Positions 26,766 through 35,588 of a DNA stretch of 62,341 bases are shown here, one piece after another; positions within the stretch are counted from its first letter, which is position 1, and the number at the start of each line of letters is the position of its first letter. The DNA lies in contig JAOXSB010000020.1 of the NCBI GenBank assembly GCA_025800345.1, positions 1 through 62,341 on the forward strand. The letters are read 5' to 3'. The notes under the pieces are model-generated. The model did no database searches and was not told the origin of the DNA. It was given only the letters and a program-made list of their open reading frames with translations. The position numbers and the translations under genes are program-made. Origin of the DNA: Mangrovicoccus sp. (lineage in GTDB: Bacteria; Pseudomonadota; Alphaproteobacteria; Rhodobacterales; Rhodobacteraceae).

Positions 26766-29177
26766 TTAATGGGTTGTGGCGCCGGTGGATTTGCCGGTGT
26801 TTTCCAGGGCTGCGGCCGCGGCGGCTTCTGCCTCGGCTTCTTCATCCCATTCCACTGGCTCGGGCTGGGCGATCAGCGCCAGTTTGAGCACCTCGCGAGC
26901 ATGGGAGACCGGGATGATCTCGAGCCCGTCTTTCACATTATCGGGGATCTCCGGCAGATCCTTGGCGTTTTCCTCCGGGATCAGCACGGTTTTCACACCG
27001 CCGCGCAGGGCCGCCAGCAGTTTTTCCTTTAAGCCCCCGATGGCCAGAACATTGCCGCGCAGGGTCACTTCGCCGGTCATGGCGATGTCCTTGCGCACCG
27101 GAATGCCCGTGAGCACCGACACGATGGAGGTCACCATGCCCACGCCGGCGCTTGGCCCGTCTTTCGGGGTCGCGCCTTCGGGCACGTGCACATGGATATC
27201 CACCTTCTCAAATTGCGGCGGCTTCACCCCGATCTCGGGCGAGATCGAGCGCACAAAGCTTGACGCTGCCTCGATGGATTCCTTCATCACATCGCCCAGC
27301 TTACCAGTGGTTTTCATCCGCCCCTTACCGGGCAGTTTCACCGCCTCGATGGAGAGCAGATCGCCGCCCACTTGGGTCCAGGCCAGCCCGGTAACAACCC
27401 CCACCTGATCTTCGGCCTCGGCCAGACCATAGCGGTATTTCTTGACCCCGAGATATTCCTCTAGATCGGCGGGCGTGATCGCCACCGTTTCGCTTTGCTT
27501 GCGCACGATCTTGGTGACGGCCTTACGGGCCAGTTTGGCGATCTCGCGCTCCAGGTTCCGCACGCCCGCTTCGCGGGTATAGGTGCGGATCATCTCGGTC
27601 AGCGCATCATCATCCAAGGAGAATTCCGTTTTGCGCAGCCCGTGATTTTTCACCTGCTTTGCAATGAGATGCTGTTTGGCGATCTCGCGTTTTTCATCCT
27701 CGGTATAGCCCGCCAGGCTGATGATCTCCATCCGGTCCAGCAGCGGGCCGGGCATATTATAGCTATTGGCCGTGGTCAGGAACATCACATTCGAGAGGTC
27801 ATATTCCACCTCTAGATAGTGATCCACGAAGGTTCCGTTCTGCTCGGGATCAAGCACTTCGAGCATGGCCGAAGCCGGATCGCCGCGGAAATCCTGGCCC
27901 ATCTTGTCGATCTCATCGAGCAAGATCAGCGGATTGGTGGTTTTGGCCTTTTTCAGCGCTTGGATGATCTTGCCAGGCATGGAGCCGATATAGGTCCGGC
28001 GATGGCCGCGGATCTCGCTTTCATCGCGCACACCGCCCAGGGAGATGCGGATGAACTCGCGCCCGGTGGCTTTGGCCACGGATTTGCCCAGAGAGGTTTT
28101 GCCCACGCCCGGAGGACCCACAAGGCACAGGATCGGGCCTTTGAGCTTTTTGCTGCGCTGCTGCACCGCGAGATATTCCACGATGCGTTCTTTGACCTTT
28201 TCCAGCCCGTAATGATCCGCATCCAGCACTTGTTCGGCCCGGGCGAGATCCTTTTTCACGCGGCTTTTGGTGCCCCATGGGATCGAGAGCATCCAATCGA
28301 GATAATTGCGCACCACGGTCGCTTCGGCGGACATGGGCGACATGGATTTGAGCTTTTTGATCTCGGCTTCGGCTTTTTCCAAAGCCTCTTTGCTCAGCTT
28401 GGTGGCGGCGATACGGTCTTCGAGCTCGGCGATTTCATTGGCGCCATCATCGCCATCGCCCAGCTCCTTCTGGATCGCTTTCATCTGCTCGTTGAGATAA
28501 TATTCCCGCTGGGTCCGCTCCATCTGGGACTTCACGCGGGTTTTGATCTTTTTCTCAACCTGCAGCACCGACAGCTCGCTCTGCATCAGGCCATAGACCT
28601 TTTCCAGACGCTCCGAGATCGACAGGGTTTCCAGCAATTCCTGCTTTTGCTCTACCTCGATGCCCAAATGGCCCGAGACCAGATCCACCAGCTTGCCCGG
28701 TTCGGTGCTTTCCTCGATGCTGCTGAGCGCCTCATCGGGGATGTTCTTTTTCACTTTGGCGTATTTCTCGAACTCTTTGGAGACCGAGCGCACCAGGGCT
28801 TCTACCGTGGTGTCATCGCCCATCTCTTCTTCGATGATGCTGACCTGCGCCTCAAAGAAGGACTCATTTTGCAAATATTCTTCGATCTCGACGCGCTCGC
28901 GCCCTTCGACCAGCACTTTGACCGTGCCATCGGGCAGTTTCAGCAATTGCAGCACATTGGCCAGCACGCCGATTTTATAAATGCCATCACTGGTGGGGTC
29001 ATCCTCGCTCGGGTCGATCTGACTGGACAGCAGGATCTGCTTGTCGTCATTCATCACCTCTTCGAGCGCCCGCACGGATTTGTCGCGCCCCACGAAAAGC
29101 GGCACGATCATATGGGGGAAGACCACAATATCGCGCAGTGGCAATACCGGGTAAGACGGGCTGAGTTGTTCAGACAT
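26766..29177 (-). CDS. lon: ATP-dependent endopeptidase La (Lon)
   Basis: The 803-residue protein has the normal Lon layout. An N-terminal substrate-binding domain (about 8-205) and coiled coil (about 215-290) precede an AAA+ domain with Walker [14 protein letters not shown] (about 353). The C-terminal protease domain has the catalytic Ser in [11 protein letters not shown] (about 677) and Lys in [10 protein letters not shown] (about 719). It degrades misfolded and specific regulatory proteins; in Caulobacter these include SciP, CcrM and DnaA. A sigma32-type promoter stands before it. A TTAA-N7-TTAA CtrA-like site lies about 155 bases upstream, shared with the divergent gene. The C-terminal tail is Ala/Glu rich. 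Confidence 0.97.
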   Translation of the reverse strand: MSEQLSPSYPVLPLRDIVVFPHMIVPLFVGRDKSVRALEEVMNDDKQILLSSQIDPSEDDPTSDGIYKIGVLANVLQLLKLPDGTVKVLVEGRERVEIEEYLQNESFFEAQVSIIEEEMGDDTTVEALVRSVSKEFEKYAKVKKNIPDEALSSIEESTEPGKLVDLVSGHLGIEVEQKQELLETLSISERLEKVYGLMQSELSVLQVEKKIKTRVKSQMERTQREYYLNEQMKAIQKELGDGDDGANEIAELEDRIAATKLSKEALEKAEAEIKKLKSMSPMSAEATVVRNYLDWMLSIPWGTKSRVKKDLARAEQVLDADHYGLEKVKERIVEYLAVQQRSKKLKGPILCLVGPPGVGKTSLGKSVAKATGREFIRISLGGVRDESEIRGHRRTYIGSMPGKIIQALKKAKTTNPLILLDEIDKMGQDFRGDPASAMLEVLDPEQNGTFVDHYLEVEYDLSNVMFLTTANSYNMPGPLLDRMEIISLAGYTEDEKREIAKQHLIAKQVKNHGLRKTEFSLDDDALTEMIRTYTREAGVRNLEREIAKLARKAVTKIVRKQSETVAITPADLEEYLGVKKYRYGLAEAEDQVGVVTGLAWTQVGGDLLSIEAVKLPGKGRMKTTGKLGDVMKESIEAASSFVRSISPEIGVKPPQFEKVDIHVHVPEGATPKDGPSAGVGMVTSIVSVLTGIPVRKDIAMTGEVTLRGNVLAIGGLKEKLLAALRGGVKTVLIPEENAKDLPEIPDNVKDGLEIIPVSHAREVLKLALIAQPEPVEWDEEAEAEAAAAAALENTGKSTGATTH

Positions 29178-29248
29178 GAACTATTCCTTTTGGCAGCGGG
29201 GCCGGCCCCAAACGCGGCAGCACAGCGCCCTCTCCGACAGATGGTGTA

Positions 29249-29277
29249 ATTTGGGATGCCCCGGCGTACCTTTCAAG
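29249..29277 (-). promoter_or_regulatory. Heat-shock (RpoH) promoter of lon
   Basis: Read on the minus strand, CTTGAAA (29277-29271) is followed after 14 bases by TCCCAAAT (29256-29249). It closely fits the sigma32 consensus CTTGAAA - CCCCATnT and lies about 70-100 bases before the lon start, as expected for a heat-shock protease. Confidence 0.7.
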
Positions 29278-29329
29278 CAGAAAGCTGATCGCGTGCCGTG
29301 CCCAAAGCCCTAACCCACCAGAGATCCCA

Positions 29330-29344
29330 TTAATTTCTGATTAA
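29330..29344. promoter_or_regulatory. CtrA-type box TTAA-N7-TTAA
   Basis: TTAA-TTTCTGA-TTAA is a perfect match to the core CtrA recognition pattern. It lies between lon and the divergent VPLPA-type gene, 44 bases before the latter's ATG at 29388. The motif is symmetric, so it could control either gene. Confidence 0.45.
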
Positions 29345-29387
29345 GCAATGACTCCGTTTCCAAGCGGTGACTGGGCGATCTTGGTCT

Positions 29388-29972
29388 ATGGATGCCCCCC
29401 AGGATCATTTGCGCTGTTTGGTCACAAGTTTTGGAGGATATGCTGACCACAGCAGTTCTGCTCAAGGGCGCGATTCTTGCCCCACAGGCCAGCAGGATTC
29501 GGATCTGGCCACCGGCGCGCCGTATAATAGCGAGAATGAAGGCCCGATTTTGATCCTCAATGGCGGCACCGACGCGGCCCCAAATGATGATTATAACGGC
29601 AGCACCTTCTGCTTTTCCTTCGCAGAAACCGTGGATTTCACCGCAACCCGCATCATCGATCTGAGCGCGGAGAACATCAAAAACAATCTGCAATTCGATT
29701 TCACCCTCGCCAATGGCAAGACAACAAGCTTTGCTGGAAACGGTGTTTTGAGCATCGCCACCTTGCTCAACCCCAATATGACCGAAAACAACACGGTTTG
29801 GGATCTCGCCTTTGAGATGAGCGATCTGCGCAAGCTCGATCTGACCTTGCAAAATATCTCCGGCGCGATCGGCGCTGTGAGCTACAGCCCTGCTGTGGTG
29901 CCCGTGCCTTTGACCCTGCCGCTGCTTGGGGCGGGGCTGGGAATGCTGCGCCGCCGCGCGCGTCTTCTTTAA
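29388..29972 (+). CDS. VPLPA-type C-terminal sorting protein, N-terminally truncated or frameshifted
   Basis: The 194-residue product ends in [20 protein letters not shown], the VPLPA/PEP-CTERM-like exosortase signal: a Pro motif, one helix and an Arg cluster. The body is Asn/Asp/Thr rich and beta-like, typical of exported surface proteins. However, there is no signal peptide in this frame. A different frame starting at 29440 begins [18 protein letters not shown], which looks like a short signal sequence. A frameshift near 29490 would join it to the body. The gene may thus be a decayed copy or contain a sequencing error. Its stop overlaps the convergent tgt stop (TTAA). No exosortase gene is in the window. 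Confidence 0.5.
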   Translation: MDAPQDHLRCLVTSFGGYADHSSSAQGRDSCPTGQQDSDLATGAPYNSENEGPILILNGGTDAAPNDDYNGSTFCFSFAETVDFTATRIIDLSAENIKNNLQFDFTLANGKTTSFAGNGVLSIATLLNPNMTENNTVWDLAFEMSDLRKLDLTLQNISGAIGAVSYSPAVVPVPLTLPLLGAGLGMLRRRARLL

Positions 29973-31099
29973 AGCGGCTCGATATCGCCCATGGCGCGGG
30001 TGGCGTGAAACTCTGCCTGAAAGGCGTCAAAACGCCCCTCGGCAATGGCCGCACGCATCCCCGCCATGAGATCTTGGTAATAGGTCAGATTGTGCCAGGT
30101 CAGCAGCATGGAGCTGATGATTTCCTGCGAGCGGAACACGTGATGCAGATAGGCCCGGCTGTAGTTTTGGCAGGCCGGGCAGCTGCACTCTTCGTCCAGG
30201 GGGCGCGGATCATCCTGATGGCGGGCGTTTTTGATATTCACGGTACCGCGCCGGGTGAAGGCTTGGCCGGTGCGCCCAGAGCGCGAGGGCAGCACGCAAT
30301 CGAACATATCAATGCCGCGGGCCACAGCCCCCACCAGATCATCGGGTTTGCCCACCCCCATCAAATAGCGCGGCTTGTCCTGGGGCAGCATATCGGGGGC
30401 GAAATCTAGCACCCCAAACATCGCCTCTTGGCCCTCGCCCACCGCCAGACCGCCCACCGCATAGCCGTCAAATTCGATGGCGCGCAGGGCCTCGGCGCTT
30501 TGCCCCCGCAGGTCCTGTTCCAGCCCGCCTTGCTGGATACCGAACAGCGCATGGCCCGGACGATCCCCAAACGCATCGCGCGAACGCTCTGCCCACCGCA
30601 TGGAAAGCTCCATGGAGCTTTGGATACGGTCCCTATCGGCGGGCAAAGCCGGGCATTCATCGAAACACATGACAATATCCGAGCCCAGCAGCTTTTGGAT
30701 CTCCATCGAGCGTTCCGGGGTCAGCCAATGTTCGGATCCGTCAATATGGGATTTGAACCGCACGCCGTCTTCATTGAGCTTGCGCAGATCGCTGAGGCTC
30801 ATGACCTGGAACCCGCCGCTATCGGTCAGGATCGGGCGTTGCCAATTCATAAACTCATGCAGCCCGCCCAGGCGCGCGATGCGCTCGGCCGTGGGGCGCA
30901 GCATCAGGTGATAGGTATTGCCCAGCAAAATATCCGCCCCGGTTTGTCGGACATTTTCCGGCATCATGGCTTTGACCGTGGCCGCGGTGCCCACGGGCAT
31001 GAAAGCGGGGGTGCGGATCTCGCCGCGCGGGGTGGAGATCACCCCGGTGCGGGCTTTGCCATCGCGCCCGGACAGGGCAAAGGAAAATTTCTGGGCCAC
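29969..31099 (-). CDS. tgt: tRNA-guanine transglycosylase (queuine tRNA-ribosyltransferase)
   Basis: The 376-residue protein swaps guanine for preQ1 at position 34 of GUN tRNAs, the key step of queuosine synthesis. Typical features are [38 protein letters not shown] and the zinc motif [16 protein letters not shown] (C-x-C-x2-C-His). I chose GTG 31099 because GGAG lies 9 bases before it and homologues start close to QKFSF; an upstream ATG at 31159 would add 20 unlike residues. The queuosine-linked gluQ gene is also in the window at 52.3 kb. Confidence in function is high. Confidence 0.96.
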   Translation of the reverse strand: MAQKFSFALSGRDGKARTGVISTPRGEIRTPAFMPVGTAATVKAMMPENVRQTGADILLGNTYHLMLRPTAERIARLGGLHEFMNWQRPILTDSGGFQVMSLSDLRKLNEDGVRFKSHIDGSEHWLTPERSMEIQKLLGSDIVMCFDECPALPADRDRIQSSMELSMRWAERSRDAFGDRPGHALFGIQQGGLEQDLRGQSAEALRAIEFDGYAVGGLAVGEGQEAMFGVLDFAPDMLPQDKPRYLMGVGKPDDLVGAVARGIDMFDCVLPSRSGRTGQAFTRRGTVNIKNARHQDDPRPLDEECSCPACQNYSRAYLHHVFRSQEIISSMLLTWHNLTYYQDLMAGMRAAIAEGRFDAFQAEFHATRAMGDIEPL

Positions 31100-31177
31100 G
31101 GGGGCATTGCTCCAACTGATAAGGAGGCAGGGTTTACTGCGCCCTGACCGAGGGGCCAAGGCAGATTTTTGCAGGCG

Positions 31178-31912
31178 CTACCGCGCGTCATCCTCATCGC
31201 CGCGCCCGCGAAACCCGGTGGCGACCACGAATTTTTCCGAGCTGTCGGACCGGGAAGCTGGCGGTTTGACATTGGCCACTTTGGTAAAGCGCTGCTTGAG
31301 CAAGGTTTGCAAACTGCCCTCAGCCCCGCCCGCCAGCACTTTGGCCACAAAGGTGCCGCCTTCATTGAGCACGTCAAAGGCCAGCTCTGCCGCCGCCTCG
31401 CAAAGCGCCACAATGCGCAGGTGATCGGTTTGTTTATGCCCGCTGCTAGAAGCGGCCATATCTGACATCACCACATCCGCAGGCCCATCGAGCCAAGCTT
31501 TGACCTTGTCATCAGCGCCGTCAGACATGAAATCAAGCACATGCAGATCCGCCCCTTGCACGGGCTCGACCTCTTGCAGATCAACGCCCAGAACCATGCC
31601 GCGGGGTTTGCTTGGTTTCTGGCCAAGCGCATTGGTGCGCAGCACCGCCACTTGCGACCAGCCGCCAGGGGCACAGCCCAGATCCACCACCCGCGCGCCG
31701 GGTTTGAGGAATTTATATTTGTCGTCCAGCTCGATCAGCTTGAACGCCGCCCGCCCGCGATAGCCCTCTGCCCGGGCGCGCTGCACATATGGGTCATTGA
31801 GCTGACGTTCGAGCCAAAGGGTGGAGGAGAGTTTCCGCCCCCGGGCGGTTTTCACCTTCACACGCAAATCGCGCCGGCCGCGGCCGCTGTTTTTGGGTCC
31901 AGATTTCGACAT
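31178..31912 (-). CDS. rlmE: 23S rRNA (uridine-2'-O)-methyltransferase RlmE/FtsJ
   Basis: The 244-residue protein has a basic N-terminal extension ([23 protein letters not shown]). A Rossmann SAM-dependent methyltransferase follows with [15 protein letters not shown] and the catalytic K-D-K set seen in [27 protein letters not shown] and [11 protein letters not shown]. It methylates the ribose of U2552 in the A-loop during large-subunit assembly. Its ATG at 31912 follows the ppx/gppA stop after two bases, so the two genes are translationally coupled. An internal insertion of about ten residues ([11 protein letters not shown]) separates early strands. Confidence 0.95.
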   Translation of the reverse strand: MSKSGPKNSGRGRRDLRVKVKTARGRKLSSTLWLERQLNDPYVQRARAEGYRGRAAFKLIELDDKYKFLKPGARVVDLGCAPGGWSQVAVLRTNALGQKPSKPRGMVLGVDLQEVEPVQGADLHVLDFMSDGADDKVKAWLDGPADVVMSDMAASSSGHKQTDHLRIVALCEAAAELAFDVLNEGGTFVAKVLAGGAEGSLQTLLKQRFTKVANVKPPASRSDSSEKFVVATGFRGRGDEDDAR

Positions 31913-31914
31913 GG

Positions 31915-33015
31915 TTACGCGTCCTCGGGTCGTGGCACCGCAATGACGCCATCTTTGCACATTTGCGCATAGAGCAAGCCTTCGCGCAGACCGCGATCAG
32001 CCACTGATAAAACTTCGGTGGGCCAGATCCGCAACAGGCTTTGCAAGATCGCCGCCCCGGACATGATCAACACATGGCGGTCGCGGCCAATGCGCGGGTC
32101 CAAACGCCGCCCCTCTGGCCCCAAGCGCAGATATTCGCGGATCACCGCTTCGATCTCTTGGCCGGACAGATCAAGCCCATCCACCGCCGAGCGATCATAG
32201 CGGTGCAGCCCCAGATGCGAGGCCGCCACCGTTGTCACCGTGCCCGATGTGCCCACGATCTGAAAATTCTCCGGCGTATGGGCGCGCTCATAAGGGATAA
32301 AGCCATCCAGCTTTTCCTCGAAAAAGCAGCTCATCAACGCATAGCGGCCGCAATCATCTTCCACATCGATAAAGCGATCGCGCAAAGTGGCCACGCCCAA
32401 AGGCACCGAGATCCAATCCACGATCTTTGCGCCAAACGCGCCCTGGCCCATTTTGCGGTTATGCATGGCCAAGATCGCCTCGGCCCGCATTTCCGGGGCC
32501 ACATCGGACAGATCGAACCAGACCAATTCCGTTGAGCCGCCGCCAATATCCACCACCAATAGCTGCTCGGTGCTTTCGCGCACCAGGGGGCCGCAACTGA
32601 CCACCGCCAGACGGGCTTCTTCTTCGGCGGTGATGACCTCTAGGCTCAGGCCGGTTTCCCGCGCCACTTTATCGATGAAAGCCTCGGCATTTTTCGCCCG
32701 GCGGCAAGCCTCGGTGGCCACCAGGCGCATTTTGCGCACCCCATTGTCATCAAGCTTGCGGCGACATACACGCAAGGCGTGAATGGTCCGCTCCATGGCC
32801 GGGCGGGCCAAAAGCCCCGTGCCTTCAAGCCCGGCGCCCAATTGCACGGGTTTGGAAAAGCTATCAATGATGCGCAATTTCGCCCCATTGGGGCGCGCCA
32901 CCAGCATCCGGCAAGAATTTGTCCCTAAATCCAGCGCAGCATAGGGCTCGGCAGGGCGCGTTGTATCGCGCGCTGCGGCAGCTTTCCCCGTCTGAGCCTG
33001 TGGATTAGGGATCAT
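31915..33015 (-). CDS. Ppx/GppA family phosphatase
   Basis: The 366-residue protein belongs to the ASKHA fold family that hydrolyses polyphosphate or pppGpp. The phosphate loops are [16 protein letters not shown] near the N-terminus and [14 protein letters not shown] in the middle. I chose ATG 33015, preceded by AAGGAGA with six-base spacing, over the upstream start at 33099. It is short compared with E. coli Ppx or GppA and lacks the C-terminal HD-like domains, as is common in alphaproteobacteria. A perfect TTAA-N7-TTAA site lies about 100 bases upstream. A PPK2 kinase gene at 39.7 kb would act in the opposite direction on polyphosphate. Confidence 0.92.
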   Translation of the reverse strand: MIPNPQAQTGKAAAARDTTRPAEPYAALDLGTNSCRMLVARPNGAKLRIIDSFSKPVQLGAGLEGTGLLARPAMERTIHALRVCRRKLDDNGVRKMRLVATEACRRAKNAEAFIDKVARETGLSLEVITAEEEARLAVVSCGPLVRESTEQLLVVDIGGGSTELVWFDLSDVAPEMRAEAILAMHNRKMGQGAFGAKIVDWISVPLGVATLRDRFIDVEDDCGRYALMSCFFEEKLDGFIPYERAHTPENFQIVGTSGTVTTVAASHLGLHRYDRSAVDGLDLSGQEIEAVIREYLRLGPEGRRLDPRIGRDRHVLIMSGAAILQSLLRIWPTEVLSVADRGLREGLLYAQMCKDGVIAVPRPEDA

Positions 33016-33115
33016 CCCTGTCTCCTTGGTAGTCTTTTTATATTGCTTTGATCCAAAAACGTAATCCTTGCGCGGCTCTGACGCAAGATCGCGCTGCAAA
33101 GGGCCTGCGATGAAA

Positions 33116-33130
33116 TTAACGTTCCCTTAA
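33116..33130. promoter_or_regulatory. CtrA-type box TTAA-N7-TTAA
   Basis: TTAA-CGTTCCC-TTAA is a perfect core CtrA pattern, placed between the divergent ppx/gppA gene (start 33015) and the C1 gene group (start 33226), about 100 bases from each start. The site is symmetric, so direction of control is open. Confidence 0.45.
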
Positions 33131-33225
33131 TTTTTACTGCCAGTGTCGCATCCAGAAGATATGATGTCGAAATCAGCTCTACCGGCAGGACCGCGCAAAG
33201 CTAGGCAGATGATGAGGAGACCCAT

Positions 33226-33546
33226 ATGCCTGAATCCATCATCGTTTACTGGCGCGATATTCCGGCCCAAGTGATCGTCGGCAAAGGCCGCCGCGCGGCC
33301 AAAATCCAGCTGCCGGAGCGATTTGAACAGGCCATTGACCGGGCGGCGATGATCAGCGGCGCGGCCGCCACCGATGCCTATCTGGCCGAGTGGCGCAAAG
33401 CCCCGGGCCCGGCTCTGGACGGCAGCGCCGAGGATGTGGCCAGCCAGATCGCTGCGGATTTAGACAGCCATTACAGCCAAGACAAAATCAAAGCGCTGAT
33501 CGCCGGGAAAGGCTGGGACAGCGCGCCCCAAGCGGAGGAGCCATGA
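33226..33546 (+). CDS. Virulence-factor domain (PF13769-like) small protein, probable partner of the MTHFR
   Basis: The 106-residue acidic protein matches the small family named 'virulence factor' in domain databases: an N-terminal IIVYWRDIPAQVIVGKGRRAAK and an end KIKALIAGKGW. The name is misleading; in Rhodobacteraceae it is found beside methylenetetrahydrofolate reductase. Its stop overlaps the start of that gene by four bases (ATGA), and ATGAGGAGACCC gives a strong ribosome binding site. A role as a small subunit or assembly partner of the reductase is inferred from this coupling only. Confidence 0.8.
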   Translation: MPESIIVYWRDIPAQVIVGKGRRAAKIQLPERFEQAIDRAAMISGAAATDAYLAEWRKAPGPALDGSAEDVASQIAADLDSHYSQDKIKALIAGKGWDSAPQAEEP

Positions 33547-34439
33547 TGCGCACCGATTTGCCCCCTCAGACGCCCAGCCGCTGGTTGCTGCCCCAAGCCT
33601 CGGTCGAGGTGATGCCGCGCACTTTGGGCAAGATCAAAGATCTGAGCGCCATCCTGCCCGGCCCGCGGCAGGTCTTCATTGCCCATATCGAAGGCACCTC
33701 TATCGAAGATATGGTTGCCGCCGCTGCCAGGCTGCGCCGGGAAGGGTTCGATCCCGTCCCCCATTTCCCGGCGCGGATCATTCCCGATCAGGCCACCCTG
33801 GAAGATTGGCTGGCCCGCTATCGCGGCGAGGCGGATATCACCGCGGTTCTGGCCCTGGCTGGCAGCCCGGCCAAGCCCTGCGGAAGCTTTAGCGATTCCA
33901 TGCAATTGATGGAAAGCGGAGCGTTCGATCGTGCGGGCATCACCCAGATCAATGTGGCCGGTCATCCCGAAGGCAATCGCGATATTGCCGCGGATGGGGG
34001 CGAGCGCGAGATCATGCAAGCGGCGCGTTGGAAACAAGATTTCGCCGCGCGCAGCGGAGCCGAGCTGGTGATGGTCACGCAATTTGTTTTTGAGCCGCAG
34101 CCGATCTTTGATTGGACCGCCCGGCTGGCGGCGGCGGGCATCACATTGCCGGTGAAAATCGGCCTGTCTGGCCCTGCCCGGCTGCAAACCTTGATCCGCT
34201 ATGGCATTGCTTGCGGGGTTGGCGCCTCGCTGGGGGTGCTGCAACGGCGGGCCAAGGATGTGACCAAGCTGCTCAAACCCCAAGATCCCGGCGATCTGTT
34301 GGACGCTTTGGCCGCCAATGGCGCGGGCCAGCCCGATCATCAGATCCGCGGCGTGCATTTCTTCCCCTTGGGCGGCATTGCCATGACCGCTGAGATGATC
34401 ACCAAAGGCGTCTCTGCCTCTGGTCGCCCCGCCGCGTAA
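33543..34439 (+). CDS. Methylenetetrahydrofolate reductase-like protein
   Basis: The 298-residue protein is a single MetF-type TIM barrel. It reduces 5,10-methylene-THF to 5-methyl-THF, or does the reverse during C1 oxidation, using FAD. Visible features are the strand FIAHIEGTSIEDMVAAA, ITQINVAGHPEGN, and a QFVFEPQPIFDWTARL segment as in other MTHFRs. Start ATG 33543 overlaps the stop of the small upstream gene. The next gene encodes a methyl-THF methyltransferase, so product and substrate match. Sequence is divergent from E. coli MetF, and the direction of reaction is not decided by sequence. Confidence 0.85.
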   Translation: MMRTDLPPQTPSRWLLPQASVEVMPRTLGKIKDLSAILPGPRQVFIAHIEGTSIEDMVAAAARLRREGFDPVPHFPARIIPDQATLEDWLARYRGEADITAVLALAGSPAKPCGSFSDSMQLMESGAFDRAGITQINVAGHPEGNRDIAADGGEREIMQAARWKQDFAARSGAELVMVTQFVFEPQPIFDWTARLAAAGITLPVKIGLSGPARLQTLIRYGIACGVGASLGVLQRRAKDVTKLLKPQDPGDLLDALAANGAGQPDHQIRGVHFFPLGGIAMTAEMITKGVSASGRPAA

Positions 34440-34487
34440 CGCCCATCCCTATATCCACCGCCTCGCAGCGGCCCCAAGGAGCGCCAA

Positions 34488-35453
34488 ATGACCCGCACTG
34501 TTCTTGAAAGTAAAAGCAAAACCGCCGTGATCGGCTTTGACGCCCCCTTCTGTGTCATTGGCGAGCGGATCAACCCCACCGGGCGCAAAAAGCTGGCCGC
34601 CGAGCTTGAGGCCGGGGATTTCTCCACTGTGGAGAAAGACGCGCTGGAACAAGTGGCGTGCGGGGCGGCGGTGCTCGATATCAATGCGGGCGTGGTCTAT
34701 AATTCCAACCCCAATCCCAATGAGACCGAGCCGCCTTTGATGCGCCAAGTGGTGGAATTGGTCCAGGGCTTGGTGGATGTGCCGCTTTGCATCGACAGCT
34801 CGGTGCCTGGCGCGCTGGAAGCAGGGCTGGAAGTGGCCCAAGGCCGCCCGCTGCTGAATTCTGTGACCGGGGAAGAAGAGCGGCTCGAAGCGATCCTACC
34901 TCTGGTCAAGAAATACAATGTGCCGGTGGTTGCGATCTCCAATGACGATACCGGAATCAGCGAAGACCCCGATGTGCGCTTTGCCGTGGCGAAAAAGATC
35001 GTGGAACGCGCGGCGGATTTCGGCATTCCCGCCCATGATATTGTGGTGGACCCGCTGGTGATGCCCGTGGGGGCCATGGCCAGCGCCGGGGTGCAGGTTT
35101 TTGCCCTGGTGCGCCGCTTGCGCGATGAGCTTGGGGTGAACACCACTTGCGGCGCCTCGAATATCTCGTTTGGGCTGCCCAATCGCCATGGGGTGAATGC
35201 GGCCTTTTTGCCCATGGCGATCCAATCGGGCATGACCAGCGCCATCATGAACCCCACCCGCGCCGCCGAGATGGAAGCGGTGGCCGCTGCCAATATGCTG
35301 ATGGATCACGATCCAAATGGCGGGGCCTGGATCGGGCTGAGCCGGGTGCTTGAGGCCACGCAAGATGGCACCAGCTTTGCCGAAGCCTCCAAAGCCGCAA
35401 GCGCAGCGGGCGCTGGTGGCGGGCGCGGCGGACGCCGCCGCCGCCGGGGCTAA
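34488..35453 (+). CDS. Methyltetrahydrofolate:corrinoid methyltransferase, possible folate module of a split methionine synthase
   Basis: The 321-residue protein is a DHPS-like pterin-binding TIM barrel, like the second domain of MetH or AcsE. Key stretches are VIGERINPTGRKKL, VLDINAGVVYNSNPNPNET, CIDSSVPGALEAGL, LNSVTGEEERL and CGASNISFGLPNRHGVN. It lacks homocysteine- and cobalamin-binding domains, so it must transfer the methyl group to a separate corrinoid protein encoded elsewhere. As I recall, some marine Rhodobacterales have a methionine synthase split into separate modules, which fits. The C-terminal tail (about 305-321) is unusual, a Gly/Arg-rich GGGRGGRRRRRG. The MTHFR gene is 48 bases upstream and a terminator follows. 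Confidence 0.85.
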   Translation: MTRTVLESKSKTAVIGFDAPFCVIGERINPTGRKKLAAELEAGDFSTVEKDALEQVACGAAVLDINAGVVYNSNPNPNETEPPLMRQVVELVQGLVDVPLCIDSSVPGALEAGLEVAQGRPLLNSVTGEEERLEAILPLVKKYNVPVVAISNDDTGISEDPDVRFAVAKKIVERAADFGIPAHDIVVDPLVMPVGAMASAGVQVFALVRRLRDELGVNTTCGASNISFGLPNRHGVNAAFLPMAIQSGMTSAIMNPTRAAEMEAVAAANMLMDHDPNGGAWIGLSRVLEATQDGTSFAEASKAASAAGAGGGRGGRRRRRG

Positions 35454-35493
35454 GCCCGCCTGCAATTCAGCGCCTGTGAAATGTCGCGCTGTC

Positions 35494-35518
35494 AAAGCCG
35501 CCCCCGGGGCGGCTTTTT
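35494..35518 (+). terminator. Terminator of the C1 gene group
   Basis: AAAGCCGCC and GGCGGCTTT pair around a C/G-rich loop, followed by T residues; it lies 40 bases after the methyltransferase stop. Confidence 0.85.
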
Positions 35519-35555
35519 CTATTTCAAAAAAACATAGACGCATCGGGCGATGAGA

Positions 35556-35572
35556 GGTAAATAAATTTTACC
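35556..35572. promoter_or_regulatory. Inverted repeat, possible operator of lldD
   Basis: GGTAAA-TAAAT-TTTACC is a perfect 6-bp inverted repeat 16 bases before the lldD start, right beside the ribosome binding site GAGGGAGG. A repressor bound here would block expression. The regulator is unknown; a GntR-type lactate regulator would be a natural guess but none is adjacent. Confidence 0.5.
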
Positions 35573-35588
35573 ACTGAGGGAGGCGGGC

